From Streptomyces sp. CB01249 (GTDB lineage Bacteria > Actinomycetota > Actinomycetes > Streptomycetales > Streptomycetaceae): a stretch of DNA of 64,000 bases. The translations under genes and the position numbers were made by a program. Positions 16,675-27,425 of this stretch are shown piece after piece. Position 1 is the first letter of the stretch, and the number at the start of each line of letters is the position of its first letter. The notes under the pieces are model-generated. The model made no database searches and had not been told where the DNA came from. It worked only from the letters and a program-made list of their open reading frames with translations. Location of the stretch: positions 904,426 to 968,425 of the forward strand of contig NZ_LISW01000002.1 of the NCBI RefSeq assembly GCF_001905735.1, in the 5' to 3' direction.

Positions 16675-17641
16675 GCAGACACCGGACGAGGCGATCTCGG
16701 CCGCCGGAGCCGGCGGGCCCACGGACCTCGCGCTCGCGGAGGGCGACAGCCTGGAGAAGACCCCCGGCGGCCCGGACGGCACCGGCCCGGACACCAAACC
16801 GCAGAGCCTGTGGTCCGACGCCTGGCGCGACCTGCGCCGCAACCCGGTCTTCATCATCTCCGCGCTGATCATCCTGTTCCTGGTGGTCATCTCGATCTGG
16901 CCGCAGCTCATCGCCTCCGGCGACCCGCTCGACTGCGACCTCGGCAAGGCCCAGCAGGGCTCCCAGCCCGGCCACCCCTTCGGCTACGACGGACAGGGCT
17001 GCGACGTCTACACCCGCGTCGTCTACGGTGCCCGCAACTCCGTCACCGTCGGCATCTGCTCCACCGTCGGCGTCGCCCTGATCGGCAGCGTCCTCGGCGG
17101 CCTCGCGGGGTTCTTCGGCGGCTGGTGGGACGCGCTCCTGTCCCGGCTCACCGACATCTTCTTCGGCATCCCCGTCGTCCTCGGCGGCCTGGTCTTCCTC
17201 TCCGTGGTGACCAGCTCCACCGTCTGGCCGGTGATCGGCTTCATCGTCCTGCTCGGCTGGCCGCAGATCGCCCGCATCGCCCGCGGCTCCGTCATCACCG
17301 CCAAGCACAACGACTACGTGCAGGCCGCCCGGGCCCTCGGCGCCTCCAACGGCCGGATGATGCTGCGCCACATCGCGCCGAACGCCATCGCCCCGGTCAT
17401 CGTCGTCGCGACCATCGCGCTGGGCACGTACATCTCGCTGGAGGCGACCCTGTCGTTCCTCGGCGTGGGACTGAAGCCGCCCGCCGTCTCCTGGGGCATC
17501 GACATCTCCGCCGCGTCCCAGTACATCCGCAACGCCCCGCACATGCTCCTCTGGCCCGCCGGCGCGCTGGCGGTGACGGTGCTGGCCTTCATCATGCTCG
17601 GCGACGCGGTGCGCGACGCCCTCGACCCCAAGCTGCGCTGA
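16667..17641 (+). CDS. peptide ABC importer permease, DppC type (locus C)
   Basis: A 324-residue permease with a cytoplasmic N-terminus of about 55 residues ending SLWSDAWRDLRRNP. It then shows the first membrane helix, HPFGYDGQGCDVYTRVVYGA, the EAA loop (DYVQAARALGASNGRMMLR), APNAIAPVIVVATIALG and the end AVRDALDPKLR. The ATG overlaps the previous gene, and the ATPase gene follows after 13 nt. Confidence 0.92.
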   Translation: MPEQTPDEAISAAGAGGPTDLALAEGDSLEKTPGGPDGTGPDTKPQSLWSDAWRDLRRNPVFIISALIILFLVVISIWPQLIASGDPLDCDLGKAQQGSQPGHPFGYDGQGCDVYTRVVYGARNSVTVGICSTVGVALIGSVLGGLAGFFGGWWDALLSRLTDIFFGIPVVLGGLVFLSVVTSSTVWPVIGFIVLLGWPQIARIARGSVITAKHNDYVQAARALGASNGRMMLRHIAPNAIAPVIVVATIALGTYISLEATLSFLGVGLKPPAVSWGIDISAASQYIRNAPHMLLWPAGALAVTVLAFIMLGDAVRDALDPKLR

Positions 17642-17654
17642 GGAGTCCGCTGCC

Positions 17655-18632
17655 ATGTTGCTCGAAGTGCGCGATCTGCACGTGGAGTTCCACACCCGGG
17701 ACGGGGTCGTGAAGGCCGTCAACGGGGTCAACTACTCGGTGGCCGAGGGCGAGACGCTCGCGGTGCTCGGCGAATCCGGCTCCGGCAAGTCGGTCACCGC
17801 GCAGGCGGTCATGGGCATCCTCGACATGCCCCCGGGGAAGATCCCGCAGGGCGAGATCCTGTTCAAGGACCGCGACCTGCTGAAGATGAAGAAGGAGGAG
17901 CGCCGGAAGATCCGCGGCCAGGAGATGGCCATGATCTTCCAGGACGCGCTGTCCTCCCTCAACCCCGTCCTGACCGTCGGCGAGCAGCTCGGCGAGATGT
18001 ACGTCGTGCACCGCGGGATGTCCCGCAAGGACGCGAAGGCCAAGGCCATCGAGCTGATGGACCGGGTCCGCATCCCGGCCGCCAAGGAGCGGGTCGGCAA
18101 CTATCCGCACCAGTTCTCCGGCGGGATGCGCCAGCGCATCATGATCGCGATGGCGCTCGCCCTGGAGCCCTCCCTGATCATCGCGGACGAGCCGACCACC
18201 GCCCTTGACGTCACCGTCCAGGCCCAGGTGATGGACCTCCTCGCGGAGCTCCAGCGCGAGCTGAACATGGGCCTGATCCTCATCACCCACGACCTCGGCG
18301 TGGTCGCGGATGTCGCCGACAAGATCGCCGTGATGTACGCGGGCCGCATCGTGGAGACCTCGCCCGTGCACGACATCTACAAGGCCCCCGCCCATCCGTA
18401 CACCAAGGGCCTGCTCGCCTCGATCCCGCGCCTGGACCAGAAGGGCCAGGAGCTGTACGCGATCAAGGGCCTGCCGCCCAACCTGCTGCACATCCCGCCC
18501 GGCTGCGCCTTCAACCCGCGCTGCCCGATGGCCCAGGACGTCTGCCGCACCGACGTGCCGCCGCTGTACGACGTGGCCGAGCACCGACAGAGCGCCTGCC
18601 ACTTCTGGAAGGAGACGCTCGATGCACGCTGA
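17655..18632 (+). CDS. peptide ABC importer ATPase, DppD type (locus C)
   Basis: A 325-residue ABC ATPase starting [20 protein letters not shown]. It has Walker [21 protein letters not shown], signature [13 protein letters not shown], Walker [13 protein letters not shown], switch [11 protein letters not shown] and the Cys-containing extension [14 protein letters not shown]. It lacks the roughly 20 extra N-terminal residues of the locus A copy but is otherwise very close. It overlaps the partner ATPase gene by 11 nt. Confidence 0.92.
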   Translation: MLLEVRDLHVEFHTRDGVVKAVNGVNYSVAEGETLAVLGESGSGKSVTAQAVMGILDMPPGKIPQGEILFKDRDLLKMKKEERRKIRGQEMAMIFQDALSSLNPVLTVGEQLGEMYVVHRGMSRKDAKAKAIELMDRVRIPAAKERVGNYPHQFSGGMRQRIMIAMALALEPSLIIADEPTTALDVTVQAQVMDLLAELQRELNMGLILITHDLGVVADVADKIAVMYAGRIVETSPVHDIYKAPAHPYTKGLLASIPRLDQKGQELYAIKGLPPNLLHIPPGCAFNPRCPMAQDVCRTDVPPLYDVAEHRQSACHFWKETLDAR

Positions 18633-19926
18633 CCACTCGGGGCGCAAGGAAGCGCGCGAGGAGGGCGAGACCGCGCGGACCCTGCTGTCCAAGTCGCGCC
18701 AGGAGAGCGCGTACGCGGGCGGCGAACCGATCCTGGAGGTGCGCGACCTCGTCAAGCACTACCCGCTGACCCAGGGCATCCTCATCAAGAAGCAGGTCGG
18801 CGCGGTCAAGGCCGTGGACGGGGTCACCTTCGACCTCGGGGCCGGCGAGACCCTGGGCGTCGTGGGGGAGTCCGGCTGCGGCAAGTCGACGGTCGCCCGG
18901 CTGCTCGTGCAGCTGGAGAAGCCGACGTCCGGCGCCATCCGCTACAAGGGCGAGGACATCACCAAGCTGTCCGGCCGCGCGCTGAAGGCCGTCCGCCGCA
19001 ACATCCAGATGGTGTTCCAGGACCCCTACACCTCGCTCAACCCGCGCATGACGGTCGGCGACATCATCGGGGAGCCGTACGAGATCCACCCGGAGGTCGC
19101 CCCGAAGGGCAGCCGGCGCCGCAAGGTGCAGGAGCTGCTGGACGTCGTCGGGCTCAACCCGGAGTACATCAACCGCTATCCGCACCAGTTCTCCGGCGGC
19201 CAGCGCCAGCGCATCGGCATCGCCCGCGGCCTCGCGCTCAACCCGGAGATCATCGTCGCCGACGAACCGGTCTCCGCGCTCGACGTCTCCGTCCAGGCCC
19301 AGGTCGTCAACCTGCTGGACCGGCTGCAGGCCGAGTTCAACCTGAGCTACGTGTTCATCGCGCACGACCTCTCCATCGTGCGGCACATCTCCGACCGGGT
19401 CGGCGTGATGTATCTGGGCAGGTTCGTGGAGATCGGCACCGACGCGGAGATCTACGACCACCCCACGCACCCGTACACGCAGGCGCTGCTCTCCGCCGTG
19501 CCGGTGCCGGACCCGGCGGCGCGGGAGTTCCGCGAGCGGATCATCCTGCACGGCGACGTGCCCTCGCCCGCCAACCCGCCCTCCGGCTGCCGCTTCCGCA
19601 CCCGCTGCTGGAAGGCCCAGGAGCGGTGCGAGCTGGAGGTGCCGCTGCTGGCGGTCCCGGCGGTCTTCCAGGACGTGGACACTCCGGCCCAGCACCCCTC
19701 CGCCTGCCACTTTGCGGAGGAGAAGCGGGTGGTCCCGCCGGAGGGCACCCTCGACGCGGTGCCGGGGGAGGGCGGCCAGGAGGAGGCGGCCGCGCGGGCG
19801 ACGGAGGCGGCGGAGGCCACGGGCGCCACGGAGGCCACGGAGGCCACGGAGGCCGCCGAGCAGCCGGGAGCGGCGGACCGCGACGAGGGCCCGCCCCCGC
19901 CGTCCGGGAGCAGCCGGGCCGTCTGA
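18622..19926 (+). CDS. peptide ABC importer ATPase, DppF type, with low-complexity tail (locus C)
   Basis: A 434-residue ABC ATPase with Walker [26 protein letters not shown], signature FSGGQRQR, Walker [13 protein letters not shown] and switch [10 protein letters not shown], plus the oligopeptide extension ([14 protein letters not shown]). About 55 residues beyond the locus A copy form an Ala/Glu/Thr-rich tail ([18 protein letters not shown]) that ends in [11 protein letters not shown]. The tail DNA is a 9-bp tandem repeat (GCCACGGAG) near 19817-19856, so it probably grew by slippage. It is the last gene of locus C; I see no strong terminator right after it. Confidence 0.92.
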   Translation: MHADHSGRKEAREEGETARTLLSKSRQESAYAGGEPILEVRDLVKHYPLTQGILIKKQVGAVKAVDGVTFDLGAGETLGVVGESGCGKSTVARLLVQLEKPTSGAIRYKGEDITKLSGRALKAVRRNIQMVFQDPYTSLNPRMTVGDIIGEPYEIHPEVAPKGSRRRKVQELLDVVGLNPEYINRYPHQFSGGQRQRIGIARGLALNPEIIVADEPVSALDVSVQAQVVNLLDRLQAEFNLSYVFIAHDLSIVRHISDRVGVMYLGRFVEIGTDAEIYDHPTHPYTQALLSAVPVPDPAAREFRERIILHGDVPSPANPPSGCRFRTRCWKAQERCELEVPLLAVPAVFQDVDTPAQHPSACHFAEEKRVVPPEGTLDAVPGEGGQEEAAARATEAAEATGATEATEATEAAEQPGAADRDEGPPPPSGSSRAV

Positions 19927-20105
19927 CGCGGCGTTAACACACGGGCAACCTCCCCGATATACGGACGCGGCATCATCGACAACGTACGGCCGTGCGGGTG
20001 CCGTGGAACCGGCCGGTGGGGTGTGACGCCCCCCGGCCGGTCGCCGTACGGACGGCGGCGCAGGCCCTCTTGTCCGGAGGGCGGACGCACGGAAGTATCG
20101 CCGGT

Positions 20106-21152
20106 GTGATACTGACCCGCGGAGCAAGAGCCACCGGAGCCGTCCTGTCCGCCGTGCTCGCGGTGATCGTCGCGTGCTGGCTGATACGGGATGTCGATGC
20201 GATCGGTTTCGGCCAACTGTGGCGTTACTGGTCCGGGTTGTACGACACCCGCATGCGGACCGCCCCCACCACCTCGGGCACGGACCTCGTCCTCTTCGTG
20301 GTGTACGTGGCCGTCGCCGTGGCCGCCCTCCGCGCCGCGTCCGCCGCGTCCGCGCTCGTCGTCGCCGGGGTGGTCACCCTCACCGTGCGGCTCCCCGGAC
20401 TCTGGACCATCGGCAGCCGCCGGATGGAGGCCGCGTACTCCGACGACCTGCGCTCACGGGCCCTGATCTGCGCCTTCGTCGCCGTCGCCGCGGCCGCCGC
20501 GATGATCATCACCGCCGGAGCGGGCCGCCGCCCGCCCGCCGACTCCTACGAGCGGACGCCGGCGGGACCGGGCCCCGGCGCGGGCGTCCTGGCGTTCCTG
20601 GCGCTGTGCGCGGCCGGGGCGGTGCTGATCGCCTGGGAGATCCGCCAGCTCGTCCGGGACCCGGAGTTCTTCCCCGACTGGTACGTGGGCGGTGACCGCA
20701 TCGCGCAGTACCTGACCGGTCCGCCGCCGGGCTGGGCCACCGTGATGCTCGCCCTGCTCTGCGTGTTCGCCGGGATCAGCGCCGTGGCCCGGGCCCCGCA
20801 CGCCCGCCCGTTCGGCCTGGTGGCCGCGGCGGTGCTGCTGCCCGGCGGGGTGTTCGGGGTGGTCCGGATCGTGCACTACGACATGCTGGACCACTTCGGC
20901 GACCTGCCGACCGAGCTCCAGCTCAGCCTGCTCAGCTCGTTCTTCCAGGTACTCGCCGCCGTGGCCGCGCTCATCGCCCTCGCCGTGCCGGGCCCGGTCC
21001 GCGCCCCGGGCCAGGACCCCTGGACCGGCACCGGCCCTGGCTGGGGCCCCACACCGGCCACGCCCCCGCACCACCCCGGCTACGGCTACCCGCAGGGCGG
21101 CGGCGGCTTCGGCCCGCCCCCGCCGCCCTCGCAGCCGCCGCCCGGCTGGTAA
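20106..21152 (+). CDS. multi-pass membrane protein, unknown function
   Basis: A protein of about 348 residues that I do not recognise. It begins VILTRGARATGAVLSAVLAV and has several hydrophobic stretches (AVLSAVLAVIVACWLI, VLFVVYVAVAVAALRAASAA, a stretch near GVLAFLALCAAGAVLIAW, LVAAAVLLPGGVFGVV, VLAAVAALIALAVPG), so about seven membrane helices. A disordered Pro/Gly tail of about 50 residues ends GFGPPPPPSQPPPGW. The GTG at 20106 with GGAAG upstream is a better start than in-frame codons nearer 19992. It converges with no gap on the S9 peptidase gene. Confidence 0.7.
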   Translation: MILTRGARATGAVLSAVLAVIVACWLIRDVDAIGFGQLWRYWSGLYDTRMRTAPTTSGTDLVLFVVYVAVAVAALRAASAASALVVAGVVTLTVRLPGLWTIGSRRMEAAYSDDLRSRALICAFVAVAAAAAMIITAGAGRRPPADSYERTPAGPGPGAGVLAFLALCAAGAVLIAWEIRQLVRDPEFFPDWYVGGDRIAQYLTGPPPGWATVMLALLCVFAGISAVARAPHARPFGLVAAAVLLPGGVFGVVRIVHYDMLDHFGDLPTELQLSLLSSFFQVLAAVAALIALAVPGPVRAPGQDPWTGTGPGWGPTPATPPHHPGYGYPQGGGGFGPPPPPSQPPPGW

Positions 21153-23291
21153 CTACGACGCCTCCCGCAGCCCCAGCGACCGCTTCAGGAAGTCCACCTG
21201 GAGCAGCAGCAGGTTCTCGGCCACCTTTTCCTGCGGGGTCATGTGGGTCACCCCGCTCAGCGGCAGTACCTCGTGCGGCCGGCCCGCGGCGAGCAGCGCC
21301 GAGGACAGTCGCAGGCTGTGCGCGACGACCACGTTGTCGTCCGCGAGACCGTGGATGATCAGCATGGGCCGCACCTGCTCGGCCGCGCCCGACAGGCCCG
21401 CGTCGGTGACCAGCGAGTTGTGCGCGTACACCTCCGGGTTCCGCGCCGGATCGCCCAGGTAGCGCTCGGTGTAGTGGGTGTCGTAGAGCCGCTGGTCGGT
21501 CACCGGGGCGCCGACCACCGCCGCGTGGAAGACGTCGGGCCGCCGCAGCGCGGCCAGCCCGGCCAGGAAGCCGCCGAACGACCAGCCCCGGATGGCCACC
21601 CGGTCCAGATCCAGCGGGAAGCGCTCCGCGAGCGCGTGCAGGGCCTCCACCTGGTCGTCGAGGCTGAGGGCCAGGTTGTCCTTGACCGCCTTCTCCCAGG
21701 CCGGTGAACGACCGGGCGTGCCGCGTCCGTCCGCGACGACCACCGCGAAGCCCTGGTCCGCGAACCACTGCGAGGTGAGATGCGGATTGTGGGCGGCCGC
21801 GACCCGTCGGCCGTGCGGTCCGCCGTACGGGTCCATGAGGACCGGAAGCGGACCATCCGATTCCGAGTATCCGGTGGGGAGCAACACGGCGCACGGAATC
21901 CGCCGTGCGCCCCCTTCGGTGAACACCGGCCGCGCGGTCAGCACCGGGCGCTCCGCACGGTTCTCCACGACGGCGATCTCCTTGCCGTCCCGCAGCACCC
22001 GCGCCACCGCCCCGGGCCGCTCCGGCGTCGCCGAGACCAGCACCGTCACCCGGCCCGACCGGACCGCCGTGTGCACGCCGACGCCCTCGGAGACCCGCTC
22101 GACGCCCAGCTCGTTGACCCGGTACACATGGGTCTCGCCGGTCTCCGGCTCGGCCGCCTCCTCGCCCGCCGACGCCGACACCAGGACGTCGGAGTCCCCG
22201 ATGTCCAGCACCGACTGGATGTGCAGCCGGCTCCTGGTCAGCGTCCGGTCGCCGACCGCGAGCCGCCGCGCCCCGCCCTCGTCCGTGATCCGCACGAGCC
22301 GCCCGTCCGGCGCCCACGCGGGCACCCCGGAGAACAGCTCCAGCCAGACCGGGTCCTCGTCCGCGTGCACGGTCCGGGTCGCCCCGGTCTCCGGGTCCAC
22401 CGCCAGATACAGCTGGCTCTGCTGGTCCCGGGCCTGGACGAGGAGGAGCGGAGCCCCGTACGAGGACCAGTGCACCCGCGCCAGATAGGGGAACCGGGCC
22501 CGGTCCCACACCACTTCGGTGCGCTTGCCGTCCAGGTCCAGGACATGGAGCCCCACCTCCGCGTTGGGCGTGCCCGCCGCGGGGTAGGCGACCTCGGCCG
22601 GCTTGCGGTCGGGGTGCGCGGGGTCCGCGATCCACCACCGCTGGATGGGGCTGTCATCGGCCCGGGTCACGAGCAGCCGGTCCGATTCCGGCGACCACCA
22701 GAAGCCCTGGAAGCGGTGCATCTCCTCGGCGGCGATGAACTCCGCGAGCCCGTACGTGACATGGCCGTCCTCCGGCTCGGCGAGCGCCCGGTCCGCCGCG
22801 CCGTCCACCCCGACCACGCGCAGGGCACCCTTGGACACATAGGCGACGTGTCGCCCGTCCGGGGAGGGGCGCGGATCGATCACCGGGCCGGGAACGGGCA
22901 GCGCGCGCGCCGTGCCCGCGCCCAGATCGGCGACGTACACCTTCCCCGAGAGCGCGAACGCGGCCAACTCGGCGGCCCCGTCCAGCGCGTAGCCCACGAT
23001 CCCCGAGGAGCCCTCGCGGCTGCGCTCCCGCCGGGCGCGCTCCTGCGCCGACAGACGCTCCTGTGAACCGCCCAGCAGCGCCCGCGGATCGGCCACCAGG
23101 CGTTCTCGCGGCCCGGAGGCCTCGTCCAGGTCCAGCGCCCAGAGCTGCCCCGAGCGGTCCGTACCCGAACCCGAGCGCAGGTAGACCACGCGTCCACCGT
23201 CGGGTGACACCGTGAACGCACGCGGTGCCCCAAGGGTGAATCTCATGGTCCGGGCCTGCTGGAGCGGAAACGTGATCTCTGACGAAGTCAT
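21153..23291 (-). CDS. S9 family serine peptidase (prolyl oligopeptidase / dipeptidyl peptidase IV-like)
   Basis: A 712-residue two-domain peptidase. The N-terminal two thirds match a beta-propeller (FTVSPDGGRVVYLRSGSG, PRPSPDGRHVAYVSKG, FWWSPESDRLLVTRADD). The C-terminal alpha/beta hydrolase has the nucleophile elbow GWSFGGFLAG (Ser in GxSxGG), Asp in HGLADDNVV and His in LSGVTHM. EEMHRFQGFWWSPES is a DPP IV-like Glu-containing stretch that binds the peptide N-terminus. No signal peptide is visible, so it is probably cytoplasmic and could trim imported peptides; the three importers nearby support this only by context. Confidence 0.9.
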   Translation of the reverse strand: MTSSEITFPLQQARTMRFTLGAPRAFTVSPDGGRVVYLRSGSGTDRSGQLWALDLDEASGPRERLVADPRALLGGSQERLSAQERARRERSREGSSGIVGYALDGAAELAAFALSGKVYVADLGAGTARALPVPGPVIDPRPSPDGRHVAYVSKGALRVVGVDGAADRALAEPEDGHVTYGLAEFIAAEEMHRFQGFWWSPESDRLLVTRADDSPIQRWWIADPAHPDRKPAEVAYPAAGTPNAEVGLHVLDLDGKRTEVVWDRARFPYLARVHWSSYGAPLLLVQARDQQSQLYLAVDPETGATRTVHADEDPVWLELFSGVPAWAPDGRLVRITDEGGARRLAVGDRTLTRSRLHIQSVLDIGDSDVLVSASAGEEAAEPETGETHVYRVNELGVERVSEGVGVHTAVRSGRVTVLVSATPERPGAVARVLRDGKEIAVVENRAERPVLTARPVFTEGGARRIPCAVLLPTGYSESDGPLPVLMDPYGGPHGRRVAAAHNPHLTSQWFADQGFAVVVADGRGTPGRSPAWEKAVKDNLALSLDDQVEALHALAERFPLDLDRVAIRGWSFGGFLAGLAALRRPDVFHAAVVGAPVTDQRLYDTHYTERYLGDPARNPEVYAHNSLVTDAGLSGAAEQVRPMLIIHGLADDNVVVAHSLRLSSALLAAGRPHEVLPLSGVTHMTPQEKVAENLLLLQVDFLKRSLGLREAS

Positions 23292-23455
23292 GCGCCGAAC
23301 CTATCGACCCACGCCCGTCCGTGCGCCCCTCGTGCTGCTGTGCCCCGAACAATGCGTTGCCACGGATAGTTATGATCCGTAGCGCTCGGTGGGTATGAAC
23401 CTGCTGGCTCCATGCGTGCTGCCCGTCCCGACCGTACAGATGGAGGTGAACCGCC

Positions 23456-23650
23456 GTGGCGCTCTCGATTTCGGCGGTGGTGCTGCTGGCGATCATCGTC
23501 TTCCTGCTGATCCGGAAGTCCGGACTGAAGGGAGGACATGCGGTCGTCTGCGCGCTGCTCGGTTTCTATCTCGCCAGCTCGTCCATCGCACCCACCATCT
23601 CCGAGCTGACGACGAACGTGGCGGGCATGATCGGCGGCATCAAGTTCTGA
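23456..23650 (+). CDS. small conserved membrane protein, unknown function
   Basis: A 64-residue protein with an N-terminal membrane helix (LSISAVVLLAIIVFLLI), a basic turn (RKSGLKGGH) and a second hydrophobic stretch (AVVCALLGFYLASSSIA). The GTG start has the near-perfect ribosome binding site GGAGGTGA at 23442-23449. I recognise it as the kind of short protein kept in many Streptomyces genomes but know no function. Confidence 0.75.
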   Translation: MALSISAVVLLAIIVFLLIRKSGLKGGHAVVCALLGFYLASSSIAPTISELTTNVAGMIGGIKF

Positions 23651-23701
23651 CCGGGCCACCCGTCGGCGGGCGGCCGTCCTGCGGGCTCGTAGGCTGGTGC
23701 C

Positions 23702-24601
23702 ATGACGGACCTTCCCGCCCGGCGGCTGCTCCTGGTGCACGCGCACCCGGACGACGAGTCGATCAACAACGGCGCCACCATGGCCAGGTACGCGGCCGAG
23801 GGCGCCCTGGTCACGCTGGTGACCTGCACGCTCGGCGAGGAGGGCGAGATCATCCCGCCCTCGCTCGCCGGTCTCGCCGCCGACCGCGACGACGCGCTGG
23901 GCCCGTACCGCAGCGGTGAGCTGGCGGCGGCCATGAAGGAGCTGGGCGTCACCGACCACCGCTTCCTCGGCGGCCCCGGCCGCTACCGCGACTCCGGGAT
24001 GATGGGCGCCGAGCAGAACCACCGCCCCGGCGCCTTCTGGTCGGCCGACGTGGACGAGGCCGCCGGACACCTCGCCGACGTCATCCGCGAGGTGCGCCCC
24101 CAGGTCCTGGTGACGTACGACCCCGACGGGGGCTACGGACACCCCGACCACATCCAGGCCCACCGCGTCGCCACCCGCGCCGCCGAGCTGGCCGCCGACG
24201 CCGCGTACCGGCCCGGCTCCGGCGACCCGCACGCCGTCGCGAAGGTCTACTGGAACCGGGTGCCGCGCTCGGTCGCCGAGGAGGGGTTCGCCGCGCTGCG
24301 CGCCGAGGCCCCGGACGCGTTCCCGGGGATCGCCGCGATCGGCGACGTACCGGGCGTGGTGGACGACGACCGGATCACCACCGTGATCGACGGCACCGGC
24401 CACGAGGACGCGAAGACCGCGGCGATGCGGGCGCACGCCACCCAGATCGCCGTCCAGGGGCCCTACTTCGCCCTGTCGAACGACCTGGGGCAGCCCGTGT
24501 TCACCACCGAGTACTACGAGTTGGTCAGCGGCACGCCGGGCGCCCCGGCGGGCGAACGCGAACGGGACCTCTTCGCGGGTGTGCCGGGGGCGGACCGGTG
24601 A
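23702..24601 (+). CDS. mshB: N-acetyl-glucosaminyl-inositol deacetylase MshB
   Basis: A 299-residue LmbE/PIG-L family zinc deacetylase of mycothiol biosynthesis, removing acetate from GlcNAc-inositol. The metal motif [12 protein letters not shown] near residues 14-25 gives His, Asp, Asp, and the second site is in [13 protein letters not shown]. Length is normal. TAGGCT at 23690-23695 lies 6 nt before the ATG with no ribosome binding site, so the transcript is probably leaderless. It overlaps the next gene by 4 nt. Confidence 0.95.
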   Translation: MTDLPARRLLLVHAHPDDESINNGATMARYAAEGALVTLVTCTLGEEGEIIPPSLAGLAADRDDALGPYRSGELAAAMKELGVTDHRFLGGPGRYRDSGMMGAEQNHRPGAFWSADVDEAAGHLADVIREVRPQVLVTYDPDGGYGHPDHIQAHRVATRAAELAADAAYRPGSGDPHAVAKVYWNRVPRSVAEEGFAALRAEAPDAFPGIAAIGDVPGVVDDDRITTVIDGTGHEDAKTAAMRAHATQIAVQGPYFALSNDLGQPVFTTEYYELVSGTPGAPAGERERDLFAGVPGADR

Positions 24602-25053
24602 GCGGCAGCAGCAGGGCGCGGGCCGGCGGCGACCGGACGGGCGCACAGAAGAAGGACATTCCGGCCACCGGTCTGGCCGCCCCCCTCAACCCCGCCCGGA
24701 TCGCCGCCCTGTTCGGGCTCGCGGTCCTCGGCGCCGTCGTGGGCATCGCCGGAACGCTGGTCCAGCCCGCCTGGTTCCCCGGCGGACTGCTCATCGCCCT
24801 GGCGGCGGCGGCCGGCCTCTTCTACGGCGGGCGCACCCTGATGGGCACCCAGCCCGGGGCCGTGGCCCCGGCGGCGGGATGGCTGGTTTCGGTCGTCTTT
24901 CTGCTCAGCGGGCGCCCCGAAGGGGACTATGTCTTCGGTGACGCGCTCGGCCTCGGGCTCTTCATGCTGGGCGGAATGGCCATCGCTGTGATCTGTGCCA
25001 CCATGCCGCGATCGTCCGGGCAGCGGGCCGAAAGCGGCCGACCTGCCAAGTAA
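24598..25053 (+). CDS. small multi-pass membrane protein downstream of mshB
   Basis: A 151-residue protein that overlaps mshB by 4 nt (GTGA type), so it is translationally coupled to it. After a polar N-terminus of about 30 residues it has hydrophobic stretches at [50 protein letters not shown] and [15 protein letters not shown], so four membrane helices. I do not recognise a function; the pairing with mshB is commonly seen in Streptomyces. Confidence 0.75.
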   Translation: MSGSSRARAGGDRTGAQKKDIPATGLAAPLNPARIAALFGLAVLGAVVGIAGTLVQPAWFPGGLLIALAAAAGLFYGGRTLMGTQPGAVAPAAGWLVSVVFLLSGRPEGDYVFGDALGLGLFMLGGMAIAVICATMPRSSGQRAESGRPAK

Positions 25054-25217
25054 TGTGCTCCGTCCGATCCCGTAATGCCCCCTGCCCGTCCGGGGGGTGC
25101 GCAGTCGTTTCCCCCGGTCGCGGGGTGTGTACCGGCGGCGGCCAGTATGGTGGTTCGCGCGCCCGGGCTGTGGCACGGGGGAAGCACGGGCGGCGGAGCC
25201 AATCGGGAGAACCTGCT

Positions 25218-27404
25218 TTGAGTCGTGAAACTGACAGTTCGTCCTCCGGGCCCCAGGGTCGCGGGGGAGCCGCGTACCCCTCGGGTACGCCGCCGTACGG
25301 ATCCCGCCAGTATCCGTCGCAGGACGCCTCGGACGGATCCCAGGAGCCCGGCGGGCCGGACCGGCCGGAAGAGCCGAAGACCGAGACGACGCTGACGACG
25401 CGCATCCGGATCAACATCCCGGGGTCGCGCCCCATCCCGCCTGTTGTCATGCGTACGCCCATGAGCGACGCCGAGGGCGAGGGCGAGCGCACCGGCTCGA
25501 CCCCGCGTCCGGGCGCCTCCGCGCCGGGCGGCGCACCGCAGACCCCTCAGGCACCGGCCGCGGAGTCCGGCGAGGACGCGTCCCCGGCGGAGTCCGAGAA
25601 GCCGGCCAAGGAGAAGAGCGGCAGCGACTGGTTCGCCCCGCGCAAGCCCCCGGCGGCCGCGAAGCCGCCGACGGGCGGCGGCCCCGGCGACACGGACGGC
25701 GCGGGCTTCCCGGCGCCTGGTGACGCGGGTGCTCCCAGCGGTGCTGGCGGGCCTGGCGGTGCTGGTGTTACGGGTGGTCCCGGCGGTGCGGGTGCTCCCG
25801 GCGGTGCTGGTGTTACGGGTGGGCCCGGCGGTGTTGGCGGTGCGGGTGGTCCCGGCGCCCCGACGGGTCCCGGTGGCCCCACCGGTCCCGGCACTCCCAG
25901 TGGCCCCGGTGGTCCCGGTCGCGTCTCCCCGCCCTCCGGCCCCCGTACCGACCTGCCGTACTTCTCGGACGGGCCGCAGCGCGACTTCCCGGAGGGCCCC
26001 GGCGAGGGCCCCGGCGGTCCGCGTGCCACCCCCGACCTGGGTGTGCGCACCCCCGGCCCGGCCGGCCCCACCACGGGCCCGGCCGCCGGAAGTTCGCCGC
26101 TCACCCCGAACCTCGACGGCCCCGGCCCCTTCCCGTCGGGCCCCGGCCCCTTCCCGCCGGGCCCCGGTCCGCTCAACACGGGCGGCCCCGGGCAGGGCGG
26201 TTCGCCGCCGCGCATGTCCGACGACACCGCCATCCTCACCCCGCAGTTCGCCCCGCCCCCGGGCGGCCCCGGCGGCAACGTCTCGGGTGACACGCTGAAC
26301 AGCGGCATCCCCGTCGTGCCCGGCGGCCGGAACGTCCCGGGCGACCCGATGGGCACGGGTCCCGGTGGGCCCGGTGGCCCCGGCGGACCCGGAAGCGCGG
26401 CGCCGAAGCCCGCCGCCGCCGCGCCCCGGCCCGCTCCGAAGCCCGCGCCCGCCAAGAAGGGCCGCTCGAAGCTGGTCCTGCTCGGTGTGGCGGTCGTCTG
26501 CCTGCTCGGTGTCGCGTACGGCGCCGGACTCCTGATGAACCACTCCGACGTCCCCAAGGGCACCACCGTCCTCGGCGTCGACATCGGCGGCGGCACCAAG
26601 GAGGACGGCGTCGAGAAGCTGGACGCCGCCCTTGCCAAGCGCGCCGCGACCCCGCTCAAGCTGACCGTGGACGGCAAGGAGACGCAGCTCGCCCCGGACA
26701 AGGCCGGGCTCTCCCTGGACAGCCAGGCCACCGTGCGCGCCGCGGCCGGCAGCGACTACAACCCGGTCTCCGTCATCGGCTCGCTCTTCGGCGGCGAGCG
26801 GACCGTCGAGCCGGTCTTCCCGGTGGACGAGGAGAAGCTGGGCGTCGCGCTCCAGGACCTGGCCGGGGGCTCCGGCACCGTGCGGGACGGCACCATCAAG
26901 TTCGAGCCCGGCAAGGCCGTTGCCGTACCGGGCAAGGCCGGCAAGGCGATCGACGTCAACAAGTCGATGGGCTCCGTCCGGGACGCCTACCGCGCCCAGG
27001 TCGAGACCGGCAGCGCCAGGGCCGTCGAACTGCCCGTCGTCACACGGGAACCCACCGTCACCCAGGCCGAACTGGACCGGGCGATGAAGGAGTTCGCCGA
27101 GCCCGCGATGTCCGGTCTGATCACCATCAGGGCCGGGGGCAAGGAGATCCCGTTCGGCCCGGCGAAGTCGCTGCCGCAGATCCTGTCGATGAAGGCCGTC
27201 GACGGGAAGCTCGTCGACGTCTACGACAAGGAAGCGATCGACCGGCTCTGCGCCGGTGTCTTCGACGGCGTCATGATCACCAAGGGCGACGGCAAGAAGC
27301 ACCAGCTCAGCGCGGACGACGTGGCCTTCGCCATGAAGGGCGCGCTGATGGGGAAGACCCCCGCCGAGCGCACCGTCACCATCGACCTCGACGGCAACGG
27401 CTGA
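25218..27404 (+). CDS. Gly/Pro-rich single-pass protein with peptidoglycan-binding-type repeats
   Basis: A protein of about 728 residues read from a TTG start at 25218, chosen because GGGAGA lies 7 nt upstream; no good ATG/GTG exists near it. Residues 1-415 are low-complexity: an acidic/Ser start, then long Gly-Pro-rich collagen-like runs ([14 protein letters not shown]). A basic segment (APAKKGRSK) and one membrane helix ([20 protein letters not shown], about 417-440) follow. The outer part has two copies of the PG_binding_4-like domain seen near VanW-type proteins ([40 protein letters not shown]). It is probably a cell-wall-contacting protein with a cytoplasmic disordered arm. Confidence 0.75.
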   Translation: MSRETDSSSSGPQGRGGAAYPSGTPPYGSRQYPSQDASDGSQEPGGPDRPEEPKTETTLTTRIRINIPGSRPIPPVVMRTPMSDAEGEGERTGSTPRPGASAPGGAPQTPQAPAAESGEDASPAESEKPAKEKSGSDWFAPRKPPAAAKPPTGGGPGDTDGAGFPAPGDAGAPSGAGGPGGAGVTGGPGGAGAPGGAGVTGGPGGVGGAGGPGAPTGPGGPTGPGTPSGPGGPGRVSPPSGPRTDLPYFSDGPQRDFPEGPGEGPGGPRATPDLGVRTPGPAGPTTGPAAGSSPLTPNLDGPGPFPSGPGPFPPGPGPLNTGGPGQGGSPPRMSDDTAILTPQFAPPPGGPGGNVSGDTLNSGIPVVPGGRNVPGDPMGTGPGGPGGPGGPGSAAPKPAAAAPRPAPKPAPAKKGRSKLVLLGVAVVCLLGVAYGAGLLMNHSDVPKGTTVLGVDIGGGTKEDGVEKLDAALAKRAATPLKLTVDGKETQLAPDKAGLSLDSQATVRAAAGSDYNPVSVIGSLFGGERTVEPVFPVDEEKLGVALQDLAGGSGTVRDGTIKFEPGKAVAVPGKAGKAIDVNKSMGSVRDAYRAQVETGSARAVELPVVTREPTVTQAELDRAMKEFAEPAMSGLITIRAGGKEIPFGPAKSLPQILSMKAVDGKLVDVYDKEAIDRLCAGVFDGVMITKGDGKKHQLSADDVAFAMKGALMGKTPAERTVTIDLDGNG
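25755..25844 (+). repeat. 45-bp tandem repeat in coding sequence
   Basis: The word GGCGGTGCTGGTGTTACGGG starts at 25755 and again at 25800, so the period is 45 bp or 15 residues (collagen-like [15 protein letters not shown]). Further, more degenerate Gly-Pro copies follow to about 25925. Such repeats change length readily. Confidence 0.8.
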
Positions 27405-27425
27405 CCGGCCCGCACCACAGCCCAC

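Noticed and set aside
25720-25930. CRISPR-like array
   Set aside because: The repeats are in-frame collagen-like coding repeats without spacers.
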